A stretch of DNA of 7,485 bases from Verrucomicrobia bacterium TMED56 (GTDB lineage: Bacteria > Verrucomicrobiota > Verrucomicrobiia > Opitutales > Seribacteraceae). Position numbers and translations under genes: made by a program. How positions within the stretch are numbered: position 1 is the first letter of the stretch; each line of letters starts with the position of its first letter. Positions 1 to 5,252 of the stretch are shown in pieces. Location of the stretch: positions 5,914 to 13,398 of the forward strand of contig NHDJ01000130.1 of NCBI GenBank assembly GCA_002167265.1. The letters run 5' to 3'. The notes beneath the pieces were generated by a model. The model had not been told where the DNA came from and did not search any database. It saw nothing but the letters and a program-made list of their open reading frames with translations.

Positions 1-321
1 ATTACTAAAATAGTAAAAGCTAGTTTTAAATTAGATTCTTGGTGGGTTCAAAAGTATGCACCGGGTGACTCTCATATGATACACACACATGGAGCAGCAC
101 CTAATCTAAAATCTTTTGTTCTTTATTTAAAATGTAGTAAGGACTCTTCTAATATTGTATTTTATCAACCAGGATTTCCTTTGTTAGAAGAACAAAAACC
201 TCATTGTGTAAAACCACATAAGGGGTTGCTAATTGTTTTTCCTTCGTATATACCTCATCAAGTTTTAAGAAATAAAGATAATGAAAGATTAATACTATCA
301 GGAAATATTTATCATGGATAA
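1..321 (+). CDS. 2OG-Fe(II) oxygenase, 5'-truncated by the window edge
   Basis: The frame is open from base 1 with no start codon that fits, so the gene begins upstream; the ATG at 76 falls inside the conserved core and is not the start. The visible 106 residues resemble the C-terminal half of the putative 2OG-Fe(II) oxygenase group (TIGR02466 / 2OG-FeII_Oxy_5 type). They show a W-W...Y-x-P-G-D lead-in (about 14-23), a metal-site-like H28-T-H30, a strand at 36-43, then V-x-P-H-K-G-L-L-I-V-F-P-S (70-82), the distal His in P85-H86 and a likely 2-oxoglutarate-binding Arg (R96). Such enzymes use 2-oxoglutarate, O2 and Fe(II) to hydroxylate substrates. H-x-H replaces the usual H-x-D/E, as I recall for this subgroup. 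The substrate is unknown. The stop overlaps the next gene by 8 bases, which suggests translational coupling. Confidence 0.75.
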   Translation: MTKIVKASFKLDSWWVQKYAPGDSHMIHTHGAAPNLKSFVLYLKCSKDSSNIVFYQPGFPLLEEQKPHCVKPHKGLLIVFPSYIPHQVLRNKDNERLILSGNIYHG

Positions 322-1087
322 AAAATTTTTTTATGTATCCTCAGTACCTAAATCAGGTCAAACTATATTAGCTTCTTTATTACATCAAAATAAAGATATC
401 TGTTTTACACCTAGATCTATAGTTTTGCAAATGATCTGGGAACTAGCACAGATAAAAACTTATAGTATTCTTTATCGAAACTTTCCTGCTGCCGAAGCTT
501 TTGATTATGCAGTGTTTAATATGTTTAAAAATTATTATGATAAACTTACAGATGCTAAATACATTTTAGATAGAGGTCCTTGGGCAGAGCCTTATAATAG
601 AAATCTATTATCTTTCTTAGAAGATAAACCTAAATTTATAATTATATACAGACCAATTTTACAAAGCTTAGCTGCTTTAATGAAAGTAGAAAAACCAAAT
701 TTAAGTTGCTCTGTTTATAAAAGATGTATGAGTCTTATGTCACCAGGTGGTGATGTACATTGTTCTTTAAAATCTATAAAAGAGATTATTAGAAACAAAG
801 AAGATCACATAATAATTCATTACAAAGATATAGTAACAGATCCCGTTGCTACAGTTAAAAAAATATATAATTATCTTGGTTTAGAATTTAAAGGAGTTAG
901 AACGACTAATTTAGATCCGTATGAAATTAAAGGTATAAAATACCGCGATCATTTATTCGATTTGATTCCTCATCAAAACTTACACACACTTAGAACAGAT
1001 AAGATAGATCCTAACGTAGAGATTGATGTTGAAAAACATTTACCTAAAGACATTATAGAGATGTTTAAAAATAGTGATGTTTTATAA
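314..1087 (+). CDS. Sulfotransferase-family protein (PAPS-dependent)
   Basis: A 257-residue protein with the general sulfotransferase layout. The N-terminal strand F5-V8 runs into V-P-K-S-G-Q-T-I-L (11-19), matching the 5'-phosphosulfate-binding loop (usual form P-R/K-S-G-T-T). I109-I-I-Y-R-P (109-114) corresponds to the 3'-phosphate-binding Arg region. H169-Y-K-D...D176-P (169-177) followed by K-K-I-Y-N-Y-L-G-L (182-190) matches the C-terminal Y-E-D-L...P...L-G-L signature. The family transfers sulfate from PAPS to a hydroxyl or amine on a small molecule, glycan or protein tyrosine; the acceptor here is unknown. The serine normally found about eight residues after the 3'-PB Arg is not in register (S118 is earlier, A120-A121 sit there), so PAPS contacts may differ. 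An AGGA at 300-303 lies 10 bases upstream of the ATG. The gene overlaps its upstream neighbour by 8 bases and ends 2 bases before the next ATG. Confidence 0.8.
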   Translation: MDKKFFYVSSVPKSGQTILASLLHQNKDICFTPRSIVLQMIWELAQIKTYSILYRNFPAAEAFDYAVFNMFKNYYDKLTDAKYILDRGPWAEPYNRNLLSFLEDKPKFIIIYRPILQSLAALMKVEKPNLSCSVYKRCMSLMSPGGDVHCSLKSIKEIIRNKEDHIIIHYKDIVTDPVATVKKIYNYLGLEFKGVRTTNLDPYEIKGIKYRDHLFDLIPHQNLHTLRTDKIDPNVEIDVEKHLPKDIIEMFKNSDVL

Positions 1088-1089
1088 AC

Positions 1090-1539
1090 ATGCACATAAA
1101 TATCATAGATAATTATTTTAATAGAGAAGAGTGTAATCAACTTATAGAATTGTATAGTAGATTTAAATATTTAGCAGAACCTTTCTACAATGTAATACCT
1201 TTAAAAGTAAAAGACTTACTACCTAAAAAATTTATTACTAAAATAAATAAGACAACTACTTTAATAAATAAATCTAAGATAGATTGGATTGAAGTTGTTA
1301 AATGGCCTTTAGGGTCATATAAGGAGCTACACTACGACTGCCAGAAAGACACAACTAAGTTAAGTTCTATCACTTTTTTAAATGACGACTATGAAGGTGG
1401 AGAGCTATATTTTAAAGATGAGACTGTGATTAAACCTAGAGTGGGCAGAGCAGTATTCTTTGATGGTAACTTTTATGAGCACGGTGTTAATAAAGTAAAT
1501 AAAAAAATAAGATGGCAGCTAACAGGATTTTATGAATAG
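1090..1539 (+). CDS. 2OG-Fe(II) oxygenase, prolyl-4-hydroxylase-like
   Basis: A compact 149-residue protein consisting of little more than one double-stranded beta-helix domain. The iron facial triad is clear: H81-Y-D83 and H131 (in Y-E-H-G), with R141 ten residues later as the likely 2-oxoglutarate carboxylate ligand. Between them lies the P4H-type signature L97-N-D-D-Y-E-G-G-E105 and the strand G119-R-A-V-F-F-D125. The N-terminus (I-I-D-N-Y-F-N-R-E-E-C, about 5-15) is the usual entry helix of such enzymes. The predicted reaction is hydroxylation coupled to 2-oxoglutarate decarboxylation, in the cytoplasm, with unknown substrate. No Shine-Dalgarno sequence is seen; the ATG lies 2 bases after the preceding stop, so translation probably depends on coupling. 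Its stop overlaps the start of the halogenase by 8 bases. It most resembles the oxygenase at 4642-5214, sharing L-N-D-D-Y-x-G-G-E. Confidence 0.88.
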   Translation: MHINIIDNYFNREECNQLIELYSRFKYLAEPFYNVIPLKVKDLLPKKFITKINKTTTLINKSKIDWIEVVKWPLGSYKELHYDCQKDTTKLSSITFLNDDYEGGELYFKDETVIKPRVGRAVFFDGNFYEHGVNKVNKKIRWQLTGFYE

Positions 1540-2995
1540 CATTACAATAGTAGGTGGAGGAACAGCAGGTCTTATTACTGCGTTAATCTTAAAAAAAAGA
1601 TTAGACGTAAAGATACAAGCTATAGTTCCTAGCAACATAGGTATTATTGGAGTAGGTGAAGGATCTACAGAACACTTTGATGATTTTAGACAACACTTAC
1701 ATTTAGATGTTAAAGACGTGTTGCGAGAAACAAAGGGCACATTAAAGTCAGGTATTATGTTTGAAGATTGGACTAATAAACATTCTCGTTACCTACATCA
1801 CATACACAGCATGTGGAATATAAAATTAGGACTTAGTGCTAGAAATTATGAATACCTAATGATTAATAATAAAGGCGCTAGTTGTTTTGCACCTATGACT
1901 CTTTTTCATAATGAAGTAGGACTAGAACCATCAGATAGACTTGTTCAATATCATTTTAATACATTTAAATTAAATGAATACTTAATTAAACTTTGCAAAG
2001 AAAATAATATAAATATTATTGATGATGAAATTGTAGATGTAAATTTAAATGATAAAGGAATAAAAGAATTAAAAGGTAAAAAGAAAACATATAAGAGTTC
2101 TTTTTATATTGACTGTACAGGATTTAAAAAATTATTAATTAGTAAGTTAGGAGCTAAGTGGCAATCTTATTCTAAATATTTAAAAACAAATTCTGCAATA
2201 GCTTTTCCTACAGGAGATCAAGAAGACTATAATATTTGGACATTAGCTAAAGCTATGAAGTATGGTTGGATGTGGCAGATACCAACCTATGGTAGAACAG
2301 GCAATGGTTATGTATACAGTGATCAGTACACAAATAAAGAAGAAGCAAAAAAAGAAATAGAAAAACTATTAGGTAAAGAGATAGAGATAGCAAAACATAT
2401 TAAATATGATCCAGGGGCTTTAGATAAACCATGGATAAAAAATTGTGTTGCTGTTGGTCTGTGTGCAAATTTTGTAGAACCATTAGAAGCGACATCTATA
2501 GGAACTACAATACAACAAGCTTTTCTTTTGATGCAATATCTAGAAAATTATAATCAACAATCTATCAATATCTACAATAAACAAGTTTCTACTGTAATGG
2601 AAAACGTAAGAGACTTTATACAGCTTCATTATATTAATGATAAAAAAACTACAAATTTTTGGAAAGATGTTAACAAGGTAGAACCATCAGATACACTAAA
2701 ACAATATATGCACGTATGGAAATCAGGTAGATTACTAAAATCTACAGACATGGAATCTATTGGTCATTATAATTTATTCACATTATTTAAAGAAGATAAT
2801 TTTAATTTGATAGCTTATTTTAATGGTTTAATAGATACTAAATTATTGAGAAATTCATACAACATAGTCAATAAAAATTTAAAAAGATATTGGTTGGAAA
2901 ATCGTATAGAAGGTGATATGTTATGGCGTAATACGGACAGAACAAGAAAGATGTCACATAAAAAATATATACAGGAGATACATGATAAAAATTAA
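1532..2995 (+). CDS. Flavin-dependent halogenase (tryptophan halogenase family), copy 1
   Basis: A 487-residue protein with all main signatures of FADH2-dependent halogenases. The FAD-binding G8-G-G-T-A-G13 is at the N-terminus, then G40-V-G-E-G-S-T46 (family form G-x-G-E-A-T) and K72 in T-L-K-S-G-I, the position of the lysine that handles hypohalous acid in PrnA. The halogenase W-x-W-x-I-P motif is at 246-251. F314-V-E-P-L-E319 corresponds to the segment carrying the catalytic Glu of PrnA. D194-C-T-G (194-197) is the FAD-domain strand motif. The length is near that of bacterial tryptophan halogenases. Oddities are Gly for Ala in G-V-G-E-G-S-T and E319-A-T-S in place of E-S-T-G, which may alter the link between flavin and substrate sites. 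AGGA at 1524-1527 lies 4 bases before the ATG. It overlaps its upstream oxygenase by 8 bases and the next by 14. The substrate could be tryptophan, another aromatic or a peptide; the sequence does not decide. Confidence 0.92.
   Translation: MNSITIVGGGTAGLITALILKKRLDVKIQAIVPSNIGIIGVGEGSTEHFDDFRQHLHLDVKDVLRETKGTLKSGIMFEDWTNKHSRYLHHIHSMWNIKLGLSARNYEYLMINNKGASCFAPMTLFHNEVGLEPSDRLVQYHFNTFKLNEYLIKLCKENNINIIDDEIVDVNLNDKGIKELKGKKKTYKSSFYIDCTGFKKLLISKLGAKWQSYSKYLKTNSAIAFPTGDQEDYNIWTLAKAMKYGWMWQIPTYGRTGNGYVYSDQYTNKEEAKKEIEKLLGKEIEIAKHIKYDPGALDKPWIKNCVAVGLCANFVEPLEATSIGTTIQQAFLLMQYLENYNQQSINIYNKQVSTVMENVRDFIQLHYINDKKTTNFWKDVNKVEPSDTLKQYMHVWKSGRLLKSTDMESIGHYNLFTLFKEDNFNLIAYFNGLIDTKLLRNSYNIVNKNLKRYWLENRIEGDMLWRNTDRTRKMSHKKYIQEIHDKN
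2973..2978 (+). promoter_or_regulatory. Shine-Dalgarno AGGAGA that sets the start at 2982
   Basis: AGGAGA sits 3 bases before the ATG at 2982, inside the 3' end of the halogenase gene. It supports this ATG over the GTG at 2913, which would add 23 residues (including M-I-C-Y-G-V) that do not resemble an oxygenase N-terminus and would lie wholly inside the halogenase coding region. Confidence 0.65.
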
Positions 2996-3497
2996 AAAGA
3001 ACTTTCTAAGCTCAAAAGACTATAAAGATTTATTTAAAATAATATCTGGTAATCAGTTTCCATACTATGCGATGCCTTATCAAACCAAGCATACAAAAAC
3101 TAAAAATAAACAAGAACATTTATTACAACACATCTTAATGAGCGGTGAACAAATAAATAGTGATTGGTTTAGAAAGATAGTAATACCTTTTGCTTTAGAA
3201 CTAAAGCTAGAAAAAATGATATACGCACGTTTGAATTTAACTATTAATCAAAATAAAGCACATGCTAGTTCTTGGCACACAGATTTTAAAGTAACTAAAG
3301 AAGAAAAGTCAAGAGCAGTTACAGCAATTTATTATTTTAATACCTGTAACGGAGCAACTGAAATAAAGGGACACAAAAAAATTAAATCATTAAAAAATCA
3401 AATGATTATATTTCCAAGCAAATTACCTCACAGAGCAATACAACAAACAGACACTACTTTTAGGTGGGTTTTAAACTTTGGGTATATATCTAGATGA
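2982..3497 (+). CDS. 2OG-Fe(II) oxygenase between the two halogenases
   Basis: A 171-residue protein when started at the ATG at 2982. The core shows H99-T-D101 in S-W-H-T-D-F, a strand A112-V-T-A-I-Y-Y-F119, then M141-I-I-F-P-S146, the distal iron ligand in P149-H150 and R161 eleven residues later as probable 2-oxoglutarate ligand, ending in V-L-N-F-G-Y. This is the standard HxD...H...R arrangement of small phage and bacterial 2OG-Fe(II) hydroxylases. The segment before it (about 75-90, R83-L-N-L-T) is the usual strand preceding the HxD. It lacks the N-D-D-Y-x-G-G-E signature of the oxygenases at 1090 and 4642, so it belongs to a different subgroup and probably has another substrate. It overlaps the upstream halogenase by 14 bases and the downstream halogenase by an ATGA (4 bases), so it is translated with both. 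Confidence 0.85.
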   Translation: MIKIKKNFLSSKDYKDLFKIISGNQFPYYAMPYQTKHTKTKNKQEHLLQHILMSGEQINSDWFRKIVIPFALELKLEKMIYARLNLTINQNKAHASSWHTDFKVTKEEKSRAVTAIYYFNTCNGATEIKGHKKIKSLKNQMIIFPSKLPHRAIQQTDTTFRWVLNFGYISR

Positions 3498-4669
3498 AGG
3501 AAATAAAAAAAGTAGTTATTGTTGGTGGTGGTTCTTCGGCTATGTTAGCTACCGCATTTATTTCTAATAACACTAATTATGAAATAACAGTGATTGATAA
3601 ACCAGGTGGTTCACCTATTGGTGTGGGTGAAGCTACACTACTTAATTTTAAACCTTTTATGGATTCATGTGGTTTTAATTTTAAAGAATGGTTTGATGCA
3701 TGTGATGCTACATATAAAACAGGTATTTTATTTCCTGGTTGGACATCTAAGAAAGAGGTATGGCATCCTTTTATAATGCACCCTTATGAAAATACACCAA
3801 TAGAAAACTTTGATAAAAATAATGATAACGGTTTTCATATAGATTGTATAAAACTAGCAAAATTTATAAAAGAAAAAATTAAACACAAAGTAACTTTTAT
3901 AGAAGATACTGTTCAGTTTCAGTCAGAAAATTATGTTCAGTGCGAAAATAATAAAATTTATGCTGATGTATTTATTGACTGTACAGGATTTAAATCCTTA
4001 CTTCATCAGACCGACAAAGTAGATCTTTCTAAAAGATTGATCTGTGATACAGCGATTGCTGGGCATGTCGAATATGAAAACGAAGAAGAAAAAAGAAAGT
4101 ATGTAATATGTGAGGCTGTATCTTGTGGTTGGATATGGAAGATACCTGTAAGACATAGAATAGGAACAGGTATAGTATTTAATAGAAGAATAACATCAGT
4201 TGAAGAAGCTGCAATGGTATTTACGAATCATTGGAAAGATAGGGTTAAAATAAGAAAAACAATTGATTGGACTCCATACTACAAATTAAAACCGTGGAAA
4301 AATAATGTTATAGCCATAGGCTTATCAGCTGGTTTTATAGAGCCGTTAGAAAGCACAGGTTTAGCATTAGCTATGGAAGGTGCTTATCAGTTTGTTGTAT
4401 TAACAGAATCAGGATATATGAAACAGTCAACTAGATCTTTGTATAATTCTATACTGACATCTTTCTTTGAAGAATCTATAGATTTTGTTGCAATGCATTA
4501 TTTAATAAATGAAAGAAAAGAAAAAATCTGGCAAGAAGGTAGAAGATTAAAAAAACCAATTCAAATAGATTATTATAATAAGAGATTAAAAGATCCTTTA
4601 CATTATAAGGATAGCCAGTACAGTTTTTTTGGAGGTAGTAATTGGGTAACATGGTTAAGACAAACATAA
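3494..4669 (+). CDS. Flavin-dependent halogenase (tryptophan halogenase family), short copy 2
   Basis: A 391-residue protein, about 100 shorter than the halogenase upstream and shorter than typical bacterial tryptophan halogenases. It keeps G43-V-G-E-A-T48, K75 in T-Y-K-T-G-I (PrnA Lys79 position), D162-C-T-G (162-165), W213-I-W-K-I-P218 and the canonical F281-I-E-P-L-E286-S-T-G, so the catalytic Lys and Glu are present. The nucleotide-binding loop reads G11-G-G-S-S-A16, with Ala for the third Gly of GxGxxG. The loss of length is in the segment between residues 84 and 130 and at the C-terminus, regions that form the substrate-binding part in tryptophan halogenases; this suggests a more open or different substrate pocket. 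Cyanophage halogenase VirX1 is a known viral precedent for the family. It starts in an ATGA overlap and ends in TAATG overlapping a candidate start of the next gene. Confidence 0.9.
   Translation: MKEIKKVVIVGGGSSAMLATAFISNNTNYEITVIDKPGGSPIGVGEATLLNFKPFMDSCGFNFKEWFDACDATYKTGILFPGWTSKKEVWHPFIMHPYENTPIENFDKNNDNGFHIDCIKLAKFIKEKIKHKVTFIEDTVQFQSENYVQCENNKIYADVFIDCTGFKSLLHQTDKVDLSKRLICDTAIAGHVEYENEEEKRKYVICEAVSCGWIWKIPVRHRIGTGIVFNRRITSVEEAAMVFTNHWKDRVKIRKTIDWTPYYKLKPWKNNVIAIGLSAGFIEPLESTGLALAMEGAYQFVVLTESGYMKQSTRSLYNSILTSFFEESIDFVAMHYLINERKEKIWQEGRRLKKPIQIDYYNKRLKDPLHYKDSQYSFFGGSNWVTWLRQT
4631..4635 (+). promoter_or_regulatory. GGAGG Shine-Dalgarno supporting a TTG start at 4642
   Basis: GGAGG lies 6 bases before TTG 4642, a good distance, but 15 bases before ATG 4651 and 33 before ATG 4669. 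It is embedded in Gly-Gly codons of the halogenase C-terminus, so it could be coincidental. If ATG 4669 is used instead, its TAATG overlap with the halogenase stop would drive reinitiation without a Shine-Dalgarno. Confidence 0.45.
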
Positions 4670-5214
4670 TGGACTATGTTTTCGTTACCAACGATATTGG
4701 TAAAGAAGACTGTCAATTTATAATCGAAGATCTTAAGAACAAAGAAAAGCTAAAGCATCATTGGTACGACAATATAACTAAGAATAGATACTCAAATGCA
4801 ACTGCAGAACCAGATGTCTATTTCGCTAATGAAATACATAGTCAACTTCTATTGCCTATTGTTAAGCAAGCTATTGAAAAATACGAAAAACAAAATGTTC
4901 CTAAATTTGCTAGAAGAATGATAGATAGAATTTCTAATATTAGATTTAATTTTTACAACAAAAAATCTACTATGAGAGAACATATAGATAATATTCAAAG
5001 TATATTTGATGGAAAAGAGAAAGGTATACCTATGTTATCAATAGTAGGTCTGTTGAATGATGATTACAAAGGTGGCGAATTTTTGATGCAGGATAAATTG
5101 ATACCCTTAAAAGCAGGAGATATACTAATTTTTCCCTCTTCCTTTTTATACCCACATACTGTACAACATGTAAAAAAGGGTGTTAGGCACTCGTTTGTCT
5201 GCTGGGCATATTAA
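4642..5214 (+). CDS. 2OG-Fe(II) oxygenase, prolyl-4-hydroxylase-like, last gene of the enzyme block
   Basis: Counted from TTG 4642 the protein has 190 residues. The active site is clear: H114-I-D116 in R-E-H-I-D-N, L138-N-D-D-Y-K-G-G-E146, A158-G-D-I-L-I-F-P-S166, the distal iron ligand in Y170-P-H172-T-V, and R182 in G-V-R-H-S ten residues later. This is the classic P4H/PiuC-like pattern and makes the protein a probable hydroxylase with unknown substrate. The N-terminal part (about 11-30, D-Y-V-F-V...K-E-D-C-Q-F-I-I) matches the entry of the oxygenase at 1090. The start is uncertain: TTG 4642 has the only good ribosome-binding site, ATG 4651 is also possible, and ATG 4669 (181 residues) makes a TAATG coupling with the halogenase stop and begins exactly where the domain begins. 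The gene is followed by a 38-base gap, the first real gap in the window. Confidence 0.87.
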   Translation: MGNMVKTNIMDYVFVTNDIGKEDCQFIIEDLKNKEKLKHHWYDNITKNRYSNATAEPDVYFANEIHSQLLLPIVKQAIEKYEKQNVPKFARRMIDRISNIRFNFYNKKSTMREHIDNIQSIFDGKEKGIPMLSIVGLLNDDYKGGEFLMQDKLIPLKAGDILIFPSSFLYPHTVQHVKKGVRHSFVCWAY

Positions 5215-5225
5215 ACTTTAATTTT

Positions 5226-5234
5226 TATATAAAC
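5226..5234 (+). promoter_or_regulatory. Possible phage late-type promoter element (weak)
   Basis: The only intergenic gap (5215-5252) holds TATATAAAC at 5226-5234, which partly resembles the T4-type late element TATAAATA. Initiation just downstream would keep the Shine-Dalgarno at 5245-5250 in the transcript. No -35 box is seen at the right distance, and AT-rich DNA produces such strings by chance. No terminator hairpin is seen in the gap, so read-through from the enzyme block is also possible. Confidence 0.2.
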
Positions 5235-5244
5235 TCAGTATAAT

Positions 5245-5250
5245 GGAGGA
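5245..5250 (+). promoter_or_regulatory. Strong Shine-Dalgarno GGAGGA of the structural gene
   Basis: GGAGGA ends 2 bases before the ATG at 5253. It is the strongest ribosome-binding site in the window and fits a highly expressed virion gene, although the spacing is unusually short. The site before the gene at 2982 is similarly close. Confidence 0.7.
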
Positions 5251-5252
5251 TT

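Noticed and set aside
76..78. ATG as the start of the first oxygenase
   Set aside because: The frame is open upstream to base 1 and the preceding codons encode the conserved W-W...P-G-D lead-in, so the gene is truncated by the window.
1591..1598. Run of eight A as a programmed frameshift site
   Set aside because: It is within an intact halogenase frame with no downstream alternative product or stimulatory structure visible; common in AT-rich coding DNA.
1519..1740. Reverse-strand reading frame across the oxygenase/halogenase junction
   Set aside because: Lies opposite well-supported halogenase motifs, has no recognisable domain and no ribosome-binding site.
2913..2981. GTG start extending the middle oxygenase by 23 residues
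   Set aside because: The extension is just the halogenase C-terminus read in another frame; AGGAGA points to ATG 2982.
3594..3776. Second forward frame inside the short halogenase
   Set aside because: Overlaps the FAD-binding and catalytic-lysine region of the true frame and encodes a low-complexity hydrophobic string.
4476..4667. Reverse-strand reading frame opposite the end of the second halogenase
   Set aside because: Leu/Phe/Tyr-rich product is the usual antisense shadow of Lys/Glu/Asn-rich coding DNA.
5239..5244. Perfect TATAAT as a -10 box
   Set aside because: It abuts the Shine-Dalgarno, so a transcript from it would lack that site, and there is no -35 element at a suitable distance.
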